A stretch of 64,000 bases of DNA from Sphagnum compactum (taxonomy: Eukaryota > Bryophyta > Sphagnopsida > Sphagnales), in NCBI GenBank assembly GCA_965153455.1, contig OZ234494.1:4092001-4156000 (forward strand), read 5' to 3'. Positions 25,123 to 37,466 of this stretch are shown piece after piece. Within the stretch, counting starts at the first letter, position 1. Each line of letters starts with the position of its first letter. The notes beneath the pieces were generated by a model. It was given only the letters and a program-made list of their open reading frames with translations, ran no database searches and had not been told where the DNA came from. A program made the translations under genes and the position numbers.

Positions 25123-26235
25123 ATGTCGTTGGCAGGCCCCGATAACTTTCCTGCTACCTCTCTTGCTGACAATCTTGATAGTAAGTGCCCTTTTTTTTCC
25201 CTCTTTTGCTCGCCACCCCATGTAGGCACCCTCCCACCCATGCATAGACCACGCATGCATAGACCAGAGTAAAGGGGGACTCTGCACACAGGCCTCTGAA
25301 TTGTGAAATTCTTATTCTAGGGTTTTGAGCATGTTATTACACTTGGGGTGGGTTGCTGGCTCAATGTGCTTTTTGTATGGGTTTTTTTGCAGAGAAGCTG
25401 CTTGTGATTTTGCGGGATGGAAGGAAGCTAGTTGGCATTCTGCGCTCCTTTGATCAATTTGGTACATACCATAACTGTAATGTATCTCTAGGACTGACGG
25501 ACTGACAGTCTGTGTACGTGGCTAGGGTTTTCCTTTTCTTCTTCTTCTCCTTCTTCTTCTTCTTCTGTTGTTGTTGTTTTAGAAATGCTCGAATGTCCCC
25601 TGAGATGACGACACTGATTGATGTTCATCTGTGGGGTGGAACACAGCAAATGTGGTGTTGGAACAAGCAATTGAGAGAATCATGGTGGGTGAGCTTTACT
25701 GCGACCTTCCTTTGGGTTTGTACATCATACGTGGGGAAAATGTTGTCCTCATCGGTGAATTGGTAAGAGCACAGAATCCTGATGTAGTCATGAAGAGAAT
25801 TCTTTCACATCTTGTTTTATGCCTGCCAGGGAGTTCTGATCATGGGGTTTGATCCACAACATGGCTAGGTCTAAAGTTATGGTGTTTGGTTCTTCATCTC
25901 ATTTTACCTATTGGTGGTTGGTGAAGAAAGGCAAGTTTTGGTTGGGACTTATGAACCAGGGTGTGTGTGTGTGTGTGCATGTGGGTGATAAAGGATCTTG
26001 AGAAGGAGGAGTTGCCACCTCACATGGTTCGTGTGATGCCTTCTGAAATCAAGCGGGTACTATGCACGTGTCCTGAAATTTTCTGTGTTTTACTAACATC
26101 ATTTCTGTATGTGACTGAAGAGTGTGAGATTCACTAAGCTTTGCTTCTCAATTGTAGGCACAAAAAGCAGAGAAGGATGCCACAGAACTCAAGGGGACCA
26201 TGAGGAAACGGATGGAGTTTTTGGACTTCGATTGA
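25123..26235 (+). CDS. LSM1: LSM1, Sm-like subunit of the cytoplasmic LSM1-7 decapping complex
   Basis: LSM1 is the subunit that distinguishes the cytoplasmic LSM1-7 ring, which binds oligoadenylated mRNA 3' ends and stimulates decapping and 5'-3' decay. Five exons join in phase: 25123-25180, 25393-25461, 25647-25762, 25994-26056 and 26158-26235, giving 127 aa, the usual plant length. Every intron is GT-AG. The Sm1 motif spans exons 2-3 ('LLVILRDGRKLVGILRSFDQ', then 'ANVVLEQ'). The Sm2 motif is in exon 3 ('GLYIIRGENVVLIGEL'). The C-terminal helix ends 'TMRKRMEFLDFD', a near-invariant LSM1 ending. The ATG at 25123 gives the family's 'MSxAGP' start; an in-frame ATG at 25081 would add fourteen unrelated residues. 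It looks intact and functional. Confidence 0.97.
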
Positions 26236-27190
26236 CAGCAGCTGCTAGCAGAGTGATAAAAGGGGTTATCCAGAGAAGGATAAGCAAAGTGTTTTGCCTT
26301 GATATCAATGTTTTGGTCTTTGTAAGAAAGAAAATTACGCATGGGGAGGGTGCCCTGTCAGCTGACGAGTTTAAAGTGTCATGTTGACCCGCACATTTTA
26401 TCGCGGATTCCCCATCCCCAAGTCGGTGGTATTCACCAATTGACCTACCTGTAGTGTGGCCCTCAGTTCTCACTCGATCTTTCTTGTTGATGGATGGCCT
26501 GAATGTACCCCCCATATATTTATGTGGATGGATTCTTCCATGTCCCTTGTGGATATTCACCCTGTCTGGTATGTCTTTCAAAAATGGTCAAATTTATGTT
26601 TATTTCACATCAGATATTGTGATCTCTGCATGAAATTGGTGAGATCTTTCCTTGGTGTTCAATCAACACATATAGTATGCATATTTTCCTCAGCAGGCAA
26701 TGTAGGGTGCTTGGATCAATTGATGTATGTCTCATCTCTGTCTCTTTCTTGTGAACTCTTTTTAGTTCTCATGATGCTGCCAAGGTATCTGTGACTAACC
26801 CCAAGCAGTTTATATGTGTGTACTGCAGTTCTTATGTAGTGGGCTGACAGACCTGACAAATGTCCAGTGCATTGGTTAAAGCTTGACATTAACCTTTGCC
26901 CATTGCTATGAGTTGATGAAGTCAGTGAGGATGTTACGGGAGGTGGTCAATAATATACAAGTTGTTGAAAGTCACAGGCTTCTATCTGCAAGATTGAACT
27001 GTTCACACAAGGTGTAGATGCCAAATCACATCCGTCCTTGAGGGGATAATAATTCTTTATCTGTGATGAACAAGCAAAATTGTTAAGTGCTTATGTACAG
27101 TATAAAAAATCAGAGGTTCTCGACATCCATCTGCCTTGTGGCTCTTTGGCAAAAAGTAACTTTTCCACAAATTTTGTGGCAAGCCGAGAC
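26236..27190. other. LSM1 3' flank, no gene seen
   Basis: The 3' flank of LSM1 followed by sequence of ordinary nuclear composition. The 112-codon frame at 26456-26794 has no recognisable domain or start context. The plastid-derived block begins close to 27200; the exact junction was not determinable by eye. Confidence 0.45.
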
Positions 27191-27199
27191 TTTCAAGTT

Positions 27200-27605
27200 G
27201 ACTTTTCATAGGAAAACTGTTCCACTTCAACTAAGATTATCCCCCCAAAGAGGAATTTTATTAATAGGTTCTTTGGAAACTGGACGATCCTATTTGATAA
27301 AAAATATCGCAGCAGATTCTTTTGTTCCTCTAATAAGAATATCTATAAATAGACTTCTATATAATAAACCAGATGTTATGACTGAGAGTTGGATGAATAT
27401 TTTAATGGAAAGTTTTCAAAGATTGAGTCTAATTCTAGAAATAGCGGGAAGAATGTCCCCCTGTATAATATGGATTCAAGATATTCATAAACTAAATGTG
27501 AATTATTTGACTCAAAATGTAGAATGTATAATATGGATTCAAGATATTCATAAACTAAATGTGAATTATTTGACTCAAAATGTAGAATCTGATAACTTTT
27601 CATTG
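27200..27605 (+). pseudogene. ycf2: ycf2 fragment with an exact 63-bp tandem duplication
   Basis: The frame reads like the ATPase-region part of plastid Ycf2: 'PLQLRLSPQRGILLIGSLET' followed by 'GRSYLIKNIAADSFVPLI', a Walker A-like loop, then 'MSPCIIWIQDIHKLNVN'. The 21-codon segment 27462-27524 is repeated perfectly at 27525-27587, keeping the frame open. Only a small internal portion of the roughly 2000-residue protein is present, so it is a fragment. The perfect duplication is either recent or was already present in the donor plastome. Confidence 0.85.
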
Positions 27606-27809
27606 AAAATATAAAAAGAATAATAGATTTTTTTATTATCATTTATTGGTAAAAACCTCCATCGTGTAAGCCCCCAAGTAAGGAGGGCTTACATAGCTTC
27701 TTATTATTATTTTATTGTTTCCAAAAAAAGGAAAATCCTTCCATTTGTTTCTTGTATTGACTAATTAACAAAAATGTGCGAAAATCGTCATATTTGTATC
27801 CAATTTTTC

Positions 27810-27841
27810 ACCGCTTTAATCCACTCGGCCATCTCTCCAGC
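27810..27841 (-). pseudogene. 5' part of a plastid trnS gene
   Basis: On the minus strand the sequence reads GGAGAGATGGCCGAGTGGAT then TAAAGCGGTGA, the acceptor and D-arm start of a plastid serine tRNA (trnS-GCU type). The anticodon arm and 3' half are absent, so it cannot make a tRNA. Confidence 0.65.
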
Positions 27842-28080
27842 CTAAAAATTTGCTTTTACTTTAACACGGTATGGGATTACAAGTCTATACTGCAGAGGTA
27901 ATTGACGCAATATATACGAAGTTATTTAAGAATTGAAAAAGAAAAAAGAGAAAGCATTTTTTCAAAGCGTTGGTATTATGAAATCGAGCCAAATGACCCT
28001 TTGTATTTTTTTCCAGCCCAGTCAGATACTGGCTAGGCCGCCCTTTTGTTTGTGAATAGGTAGATAAAGAATGAAGCGAA

Positions 28081-28179
28081 TTATTGGTACAATTCCTTAC
28101 CTAATCTTAGAGCTAAAATACCCGTTATGAAAGCACTTACAAGAGCTATAATAATTTGACTGTCTGAGATTGATGACAT
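28081..28179 (-). CDS. psaM: psaM, photosystem I subunit XII, complete frame in the NUPT
   Basis: A minus-strand frame of 33 codons including the stop encodes a 32-residue peptide starting '[20 protein letters not shown]' and ending '[12 protein letters not shown]'. That matches full-length plastid PsaM (about 30-32 aa), a single-helix photosystem I subunit. Start, stop and the hydrophobic helix are intact. It lies in rearranged plastid DNA in the nucleus, so without a nuclear promoter and transit peptide it is presumably silent; it may survive only because it is tiny. Its presence argues against an angiosperm source, since flowering-plant plastomes lack psaM. Confidence 0.85.
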   Translation of the reverse strand: MSSISDSQIIIALVSAFITGILALRLGKELYQ

Positions 28180-28284
28180 CCCTTTATTTACTCCCCCAAT
28201 TATTCATGATATGAACCATCAATTCATCCATAAATTTCATCTAAATTAATCAAATTTTATTAATTTGAATGAAATTTCGGACAA

Positions 28285-28530
28285 ATAGGCCTCTGCTTGG
28301 GAGCTTACGGTTTCATGTTCTATTTCACTCCCCGATGGGGGTTCTTTTCACCTTTCCCTTATGGTACTACTTTGCTATCAGTCACCCAGGAGTATTTAGC
28401 CTTGCAAGGTGGTCCTTGCTGATTCATACGGGATTCCACGTGCCCCATGCTACTCGGGTTAGAGCGTAAGCTAGTGATGCTTTCAGCTACTGGACTCTCA
28501 CCATCTGGGGTGCGGGAAGCAACATGGCTT
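28285..28530 (-). pseudogene. rrn23: Plastid 23S rRNA fragment
   Basis: The minus strand reads as plastid rrn23: 'cccgagtagcatggggcac', then 'gtggaatcccgt', 'aaggaccaccttgcaaggct' and 'cgtaagctcccaagcag'. About 245 bp of the roughly 2.8-kb gene are present. The part 28439-28517 recurs in opposite orientation at 33034-33111 with about one mismatch. Confidence 0.9.
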
Positions 28531-28837
28531 GCCAAAATCGTCTCGGATATGAAACCATATCTTTATAGGACGTGAAATGGCTCATGCATGTTTATTGCCT
28601 GGAGTAACCAAATCTAGTCGGTAGAGGTAGATTTCAAATAAACAGATTTAGGTGGAAAATTTTAGATGGAAAATGGAATTGAAAATCCCCCAAATTAATT
28701 GAGGGGACCGTGTGTCTGTTGAAGAATGAGCCGGCGACTTATAGGTGTTTCCATTTATTCCCTATTCTTAGTAGGAAAAATCATAGTGGAAAAAAAGAGT
28801 ATGATAGAGATTGAGGGAGATCTAGTTGTCGATTTGG

Positions 28838-28877
28838 TCTGATCAAGGTGATACTCTACCGCTGAGTTATATCCCTA
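28838..28877 (-). pseudogene. 5' half of plastid trnV-GAC
   Basis: The minus strand reads AGGGATATAACTCAGCGGTA followed by GAGTATCACCTTGA, the 5' half of the inverted-repeat tRNA-Val(GAC). It breaks off at the anticodon, leaving no functional tRNA. Confidence 0.75.
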
Positions 28878-29168
28878 CCCCAAAGAGAACTTAAATTTTT
28901 CTTCCCCATTTTCGTTTTCCAGAAGTCGAGTAATCTATTACTATCTGATTTTGTAGAATACCCAAAAATAATTTCCTTATTAGCTACTTGAAATTATTTG
29001 TACTTTTTTTCGGGAGTAGTTTAATGGAACGAGAAACTTACTCAATTCATTAAAAACTTACTCAATTCATTAATAAATGAATCGAAGAAGCTTACCATTT
29101 CATTGAAGTACTCCTCTTTATTTATTGGGATTCGACGTATTTCTCGTAAGATTCGAAAACTTATCAGA

Positions 29169-29201
29169 TACCGCTGTTGTATATGTTATACAACAGCGGT
29201 A
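29169..29201. terminator. Perfect 15-bp hairpin, plastid 3'-end type
   Basis: The 15-base arm 'taccgctgttgtata', a 3-base loop 'tgt' and the exact reverse complement form a perfect stem-loop. Such hairpins stabilise plastid mRNA 3' ends. The gene it belonged to could not be identified. In the nucleus it has no expected role. Confidence 0.6.
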
Positions 29202-29452
29202 GAACCAAACTTTTATCAAAAAATTCATTCCTTTGGATTATCAAAAAAAAAGGGGGGGGGGAGGGTAAAAAAACTGGAGAAAAAAAATAAATAGAATTGA
29301 ATATTTTTTTCCTCTTCCTCCAATCCCCTATATACTATATATACATCAGTAGCTTATTTTTATGTAGGCCTTCACAAAAGAGGATTGAATTATTTCAGTA
29401 AATATATCCAGTCGATTCCGGTGCTTCTACCAATTAATATTTGGAAGATTTC

Positions 29453-29528
29453 ACACCTCCTTTTTAGGGAGAGCTAATGCTTGTTGGGCCTTTTGGTTTT
29501 ACGCTGCTTGACACCTAACTCGACACCT
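29453..29528 (-). repeat. NUPT internal inverted repeat, arm 1
   Basis: Bases 29453-29528 are the reverse complement of 31405-31481 almost without difference ('aggtgtcgagttaggtgtca', 'agcagcgtaaaaccaaaagg'). The second arm runs straight into the 3' end of rrn16, so this is a plastid-derived segment present twice in opposite orientation. Confidence 0.85.
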
Positions 29529-29640
29529 GAAAAGAAGCGAGCCACATCATTTGAGCAAAGCTCGGAGATGGAAATTCCTTCGAATGCTATAGTAAGTAGA
29601 CTTCTCCCTATTTTGGTCCCTTCATTTCAATGCACAATAA

Positions 29641-29787
<147 letters not shown>

Positions 29788-29876
29788 TGATTCGGGCCAC
29801 TAGTTTTTCTGGAAAATTCGTAAACCTCTTTTTTTTTCAATCCAATACCTTTTTCATCTAGATTTAGCAAATTCTA

Positions 29877-30155
<279 letters not shown>

Positions 30156-30831
30156 TCAAACCAATTCAACGCATATAACATTTTGACCTTTTTGATTCTC
30201 GATCTTTTATTCTATTACTACTAATAATAAGTAAGAATAATTTCATATATTTTTCATCTCATAAGAAGGAAAACCTTTTCGACTTGACTTCCCCGGAGTG
30301 ATTATACTCCAAGGAAGTTATTTTGTACCTCCAGTTTACCTTTATTTATTGGTTTGTTTCATAATTGTAGAGAAGCTCCATCTTTTTTTTTAAAGATAAA
30401 GGAATAGATAGATCAAGCCCTTCTCATAATTATTTGAAACAAAACAAATCATTAATAATTTTCCGTAATGAGAAAATAAATCAAAAGGGACAGGCTCAGT
30501 AAAAACGAAAAATGTTTATTTTTCGTGGAAAACCGAGCGGGAAAGCCGAATGAATTAAAAGAAGTTACTAATTTGTAACTAATTTGGATATAACGTATTA
30601 CTGATATTTCGTAAGATATTAAACCTTTAGTAAGAATGAATTTCTGCAAATGGACTCGACTATGCCTTTACCCAAGGAGAAGATACTGTCTTAGCCGGGG
30701 GGGAGGGGGGGGGGGTGAGAAAAAGATGAAAATAAAGTACTTTACATATATAGATTACATATGCTATAATTATATCGTAAAAAAAAGATGAAGACTTAAT
30801 TATTCATTTTTTATTGATTCCTCCATGCGGC

Positions 30832-31262
<431 letters not shown>

Positions 31263-31404
31263 TAGTTAGACGCCCTCAAATTGATTACTAGCTCCTTTAT
31301 GAGCTGGGTTCAGAACGTTATCTGTTGTATTAGCAGATAATTTATACATAAATGGGAGATGCATCGCCACGCGTAATCAAGATATTACAGCTGGTCTTGC
31401 ATTT

Positions 31405-31481
31405 CAGGTGTCGAGTTAGGTGTCAAGCAGCGTAAAACCAAAAGGCCCAACAAGCATTAGCTCTCCCTAAAAAAGAGGTGA
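31405..31481 (+). repeat. NUPT internal inverted repeat, arm 2
   Basis: Reverse complement of 29453-29528. It leads directly into the 3' end of rrn16, suggesting that this arm retains the more original context. Confidence 0.85.
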
Positions 31482-31535
31482 TCCAGCCGCACCTTCCAGT
31501 ACGGCTACCTTGTTACGACTTCACTCCATCTTCAG
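31477..31535 (-). pseudogene. rrn16: 3' end of plastid 16S rRNA
   Basis: The plus strand reads 'gaggtgatccagccgcacct' followed by 'tccagtacggctaccttgtt', the complement of the conserved 16S 3' terminus including the anti-Shine-Dalgarno region. Only about 60 bp remain. Confidence 0.9.
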
Positions 31536-31539
31536 TCAT

Positions 31540-31605
31540 CGATAAACAATTCGTGGGACAATTTTCGACACAGTTTCCGCAGAAGATACAAACTCCGAAA
31601 TCAAT
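31540..31605 (-). pseudogene. ndhI: ndhI fragment with 4Fe-4S motif
   Basis: The minus-strand frame reads '[20 protein letters not shown]' plus 'LS', the second ferredoxin-type cluster motif (CxxCxxCxxxC) of plastid NDH subunit I. About 22 codons. Its presence shows the donor plastome kept ndh genes. Confidence 0.85.
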
Positions 31606-31861
31606 ACTATAATTTTTAATTGTTTTTTCCTCCTATTCTTTCTTAAATGAATACCTATTATGACTAACTATCGGAATAAATGAAAAATGAAATTGACGAA
31701 TAAAGAAGAAATATTACGAGTGAAAGAACTCGAATAATTTTTTTTTAAGGTAGAGGAAGAGGGATAAAATTCCACTCATTTTGTAATAAAATTGAAAATA
31801 AGGAAATTTTTTGAATCCTTTTGTATATATACGGAGTTTATCGCAACCCATAAGTGCGTAG

Positions 31862-31959
<98 letters not shown>

Positions 31960-32129
31960 ATCAAATATTAAGTTATATTTATTATTACTATTATAGGCCT
32001 CCCTAAAAAAAAGAAGGAGGTCCGAAATAGATAAATTCCCATTTTTTTTTGTTTATCATTCCTCTCCCATTTCTTTTTCTTTTGATATTTTTTGGCAACA
32101 AATTATAGGTAATTCCATTTTTTACCCTA

Positions 32130-32684
32130 TTGCTTTTTCCCTGTGCCTATTTCTCACTAGGTGGGTGGTTCACAGGTACAACTTTTGTGACTTCATGGTA
32201 TACTCATGGGTTGGCTAGTTCTTATCTAGAAGGTTGTAACTTCCTAACCGCTGCAGTTTCGACCCCTGCTAATAGTTTAGCACATTCTTTGGTACTTCTA
32301 TGGGGTCCTGAAGCACAAGGAGATTTTACTCGTTGGTGTCAATTAGGAGGTTTATGGACCTTCGTCGCTCTTCACGGAGTTTTTGCTATGATAGGCTTCA
32401 TGTTGCGTCAATTTGAACTTGCTCGATCTGTACAATTACGTCCTTATAATGCAATTGCTTTTTCTACTCCAATTGTTGTTTTTGTTTCTGTATTTCTGAT
32501 TTATCCTCTGTTTCGCGCCCAGCTTCGGTGTAGCAGCTATTTTCTGAGCATATTTTTTTTTCAAGGTTTTCATAATTGGACTTTAAACCCATTTCATATG
32601 ATGGGAGTTGCTGGAGTATTAGGAGCTGCTCTTCTATGTGCTATTCACGGTGCTATCGTGGAAAATACTTTGTTTGAGGATGGT
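32130..32684 (+). pseudogene. psbD: psbD large fragment with compensating indels
   Basis: About 185 codons of the photosystem II D2 protein, from '[20 protein letters not shown]' to '[13 protein letters not shown]'. Near 32508 roughly 15-20 bases coding for the conserved 'GQSGW' are missing and the frame shifts; it is restored by a second indel near 32555, so the open frame continues across a nonsense stretch. After 32684 the match ends and an unassigned GC-rich sequence begins. The frame then runs to 32903 as an artificial 257-codon ORF. Confidence 0.92.
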
Positions 32685-32920
32685 CTAATATCCCACGCAT
32701 GCTCGCTTCCGCTTCGTCCACACCTGCTCGCGCTGTTGCTTCCCCCTAAGGCGGGAAAACTGACACCTCAAGAAGCAGAGGAATCTTTACGTGCCGCAGA
32801 GGGTAAATTATTACAAGCTATATTTGGTATTCAAGTAGATACAGCAAGAGAAACTTACTTTTGTATCATTCCACTATTCGGAATAGACCACTATTCGGAA
32901 TAGATCGATCGAATTATTCA
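32685..32920. other. Unassigned segment inside the NUPT
   Basis: Bases 32690-32750 are GC-rich ('gctcgcttccgcttcgtcca') unlike plastid DNA. The following frame reads '[20 protein letters not shown]', which I could not place with confidence. 'ccactattcggaatagacca' and 'ctattcggaatag' form a short direct repeat at 32870-32903. Confidence 0.4.
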
Positions 32921-32949
32921 ACAATGGAGGAATCGTTACAATAAATTCC

Positions 32950-33112
32950 AAGTTGGGTTACAATTTCCTAAACCGTGAAAACGGGGTTGTGGGAGAGCAA
33001 TATAAGTGTTGTGTTGCTAGGCAAAGCGGTTGAGTCCCGCACCCCAGATGGTGAGAGTCCAGTAGCCGAAAGCATCACTAGCTTACGCTCTAACCCGAGT
33101 AGCATGGGGCAC
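32950..33112 (+). pseudogene. rrn23: Plastid 23S rRNA fragment, second copy of the 28.5-kb piece
   Basis: Reads 'cccgcaccccagatggtgag', 'agtccagtagccgaaagcat' and 'aacccgagtagcatggggca' on the plus strand. Bases 33034-33111 match 28439-28517 in reverse complement. The left boundary is approximate. Confidence 0.85.
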
Positions 33113-33133
33113 AATTTTTTAAAATCGCAATAA

Positions 33134-33238
33134 TTTTATTTTGTCTACCGCCGGTGGTTCTATCTTCATTTTAATAGGAGCCTTAACCATGGGACTCTAT
33201 GAATCTAATGAACCAACACTGGATTTTCATTCGATACA
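33134..33238 (+). pseudogene. ndhD: ndhD fragment
   Basis: Reads '[20 protein letters not shown]' then 'EPTLDF', an internal part of plastid NDH subunit 4 (ndhD). About 30 codons, truncated on both sides. Confidence 0.8.
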
Positions 33239-33261
33239 TCGTTTAATATAACTCCATGTAA

Positions 33262-33570
<309 letters not shown>

Positions 33571-33645
33571 TAAGTTGGGCGAGTTTATTCCTAGGTTTCC
33601 ATACCTTGGGACTTTACGTTCATAATGATGTTATGCTTGCTTTCG
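33571..33645 (+). pseudogene. psaB: psaB fragment (C-terminal half)
   Basis: Reads '[20 protein letters not shown]' then 'VMLAFG', diagnostic of PsaB rather than PsaA (which has 'LGFHSFGLYIHNDTMSA'). About 26 codons; it runs into 16S rRNA sequence. Confidence 0.85.
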
Positions 33646-33822
<177 letters not shown>

Positions 33823-33924
33823 ATTAACTATTAGCTGGTAAAAGTGTCAATTTATTTCTTAGAAATCATTGATAATAAATAGGGTCACACCATGTGTCAA
33901 GATCTTGGTGTATATAGTTTTTAA

Positions 33925-33950
33925 CTCTACCACTGAGTTAAAGGGGCGAG
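33925..33950 (-). pseudogene. 5' piece of a plastid trnT gene
   Basis: The minus strand reads GCCCCTTTAACTCAGTGGTA then GAGTTA, the 5' end of plastid tRNA-Thr(GGU). It ends in the D-arm region. Confidence 0.6.
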
Positions 33951-34415
33951 TAATCGAGTAAACTACTGAAGAAACAAATTTATATATAGTGTGTAATAAG
34001 AATAGTATCGTTGTCAACCCAATCTAAATAAATTTATATGAAACCGGAAATTCCAATTTTATATGTTTCTGTTTGCTTCTCTCCCCACATACATAGTATA
34101 AAAAATAAGGGGTGGGAGGTCTTTCGTAATAGATACAGTTAATAATTCTTTCTCTTCATAAAATATTATTAGATCGGATGGAGATCGAAGACAACCGGTA
34201 GAAAATAGAACAAAATCTCCAGCTCTTCGGGGATGTCCTCAGCGTAGAGGAGTATGTACTAGGGTGTATGTGCGACTCGTTTGGATTAGAAACTTAAAAA
34301 TAATAAATAGGGATCGGTATGGCAGAAGAACTCTTTTGTTATGGTAAAGTTTCGATCTATCAATTACCTATACGGTAAATGAAATTTATGGTTCCCATCG
34401 GTGCGAATCCAATTA
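33951..34415. other. Plastid-like sequence, gene not assigned
   Basis: AT-rich sequence of plastid spacer type. 'gtatgtactagggtgtatgt' and 'gcgactcgttt' at 34250-34280 look like a plastid spacer or leader motif, but I could not name the gene. Confidence 0.4.
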
Positions 34416-34560
34416 TCTCGAAAGGCCCCCCCAGTATTATTTTCAAAGCTTGTTGAATTATTTTGATCGATTCCCTCATTTCTCCAATTCGTACCAAATA
34501 ACGAGCTAATGAATCGCCTCCTATTTGCCATTGTATCTGCCAATCCAATTCATCGTAACA
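34416..34560 (-). pseudogene. ndhH: ndhH fragment
   Basis: The minus-strand frame reads '[20 protein letters not shown]' then '[20 protein letters not shown]', matching the plastid NDH subunit 7 (ndhH; '[23 protein letters not shown]'). About 45 codons, cut at both ends. It is followed at about 34567-34590 by a C-run/G-run palindrome. Confidence 0.88.
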
Positions 34561-35497
<937 letters not shown>

Positions 35498-35714
35498 TAA
35501 CTAGTCAATTTTTCCGGTCTCTTAGTAACAGGTGCTACGATTTTGGAATAAAAAAAATATAGGACTGATGCAAGTAGTTTATCACGGAGGATTCCACAAT
35601 CACTAAGAAAAAAAGAGCTACCTAATTTGGCCATATTTATTCATGTTTGTGGGCCTCACGCAGTTGATCAGCCTGATATAGATATCCGTAAGTTATCGAA
35701 ACTATCTCGGACTA

Positions 35715-35884
35715 TAATTACTTGGCTCATATTTGCAATTTATTTACATACTAGAATGAATAGAGGTTGGCAAGGTAGAAAATCAGCAATTGTAACTTCT
35801 TTGGGATTTCTTATAATTTGGATTTGTTATTTAGGAGTTAATTCATTGGGAAGGGGTTTGCATAGTTATGGATGGTTAATATAG
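35715..35884 (+). pseudogene. ccsA: ccsA C-terminal fragment
   Basis: Reads '[20 protein letters not shown]' then '[20 protein letters not shown]' and 'GLHSYGW', close to the end of the plastid c-type cytochrome synthesis protein CcsA. The C-terminus and stop are present; the heme-binding N-terminal part is missing. Confidence 0.9.
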
Positions 35885-36004
35885 TACGCAATTAGGAGAA
35901 TTTATTGGGAAAAAAGATCAGGTATAAAGAAGTAATGAGTAGAATGACGGGATTAACATTCAAAAGGTTACGCGGTCAATGCCTCAAAAAAAGTGAGGAA
36001 AAAA

Positions 36005-36392
<388 letters not shown>

Positions 36393-36454
36393 TTATTTAA
36401 AATGACTCAAAAAGACATCCATATGTATCCAATCTATTCTTGGATTTTTTATTA

Positions 36455-36640
<186 letters not shown>

Positions 36641-36667
36641 ACGCAAGGTTAGTTCACCTTCATTCTT

Positions 36668-37079
36668 TTAGGGTAAGGAGGGGTAGAGAAAATACCTCAA
36701 GCCAACGTCCGAGTACTAGGCGCTACGATGCTGAAGTAAACCATGCCACACTCCCAAGAAAAGCTCGAACGACCTTCAACAAGTGGGTACTTGTACCCGA
36801 AACCGACACAGGTCGGTAGGTAGAGAATACCTAGGGGCGCGAGACAACTCTCTCCAAGGAACTCGGCAAAATAGCCCCGTAACTTCGGGAGAAGGGGTAC
36901 CTCATCACCGAGGAGGTCGCAGTGACCAGGCCCAGGCGACTGTTTACCAAAAACACAGGTCTCCGCAAAGTCGTAAGACCATGTATGGGGGCTGATGCCT
37001 GCCCAATGCCGGAAGGTTAAGGAAGTTGGTGACCTGATGACAGGGAAGCCGACGACCGAAGCCCCGGTGAACGGCGGCT

Positions 37080-37117
<38 letters not shown>

Positions 37118-37466
37118 AGGTAAGTTCCGACCCGCACGAAAGGCGTAATGATCTGGGCACTGTCTCGGAGAGAGACTCGGTGAAATAGACATGTCTGTGA
37201 AGATGCGAACTACCTGCACCTGGACAGAAAGACCCTATGAAGCTTTACTGTTCCCTGGGATTGGCTTTGGGCTCTTCTTGCGCAACTTAGGTGGAAGGCG
37301 AAGAAGGCCCCCTTCCGGGGGGGCTCGAGCCATCAGTGAAATACCACTCTAGAAGAGCTAGAATTCTAACCTTGTGTCAAGACTTACAGGCCAAGGGACA
37401 GTCTCAGGTAGACAGTTTCTATGGGGCGTGGGCCTCCCAAAAGGTAACGGAGGCGTGCAAAGGTTT
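36668..37466 (+). pseudogene. rrn23: Plastid 23S rRNA, 0.8-kb fragment (domains IV-V)
   Basis: The longest plastid piece. It includes 'aagctcgaacgaccttcaac', 'gaataccta ggggcgcgaga', the hallmark 'ggtcctaaggtagcgaaatt' (37091-37110), 'ggacagaaagaccctatgaa' and 'ggtaacggaggcgtgcaaag'. Sequence is highly conserved with few differences. It ends abruptly at 37466, which is also the right edge of the NUPT. About 30% of the gene is present, so no functional rRNA is expected. Confidence 0.93.

Noticed and set aside
28838-28877. Functional tRNA-Val, and likewise tRNA-Ser, tRNA-Ile and tRNA-Thr in the plastid block
   Set aside because: Each covers only one half of the cloverleaf; none can fold into a complete tRNA.
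32130-32903. A 257-codon intact D2-like protein
   Set aside because: It lacks the real N- and C-termini, carries an out-of-frame stretch, and its last 70 residues are unrelated sequence.
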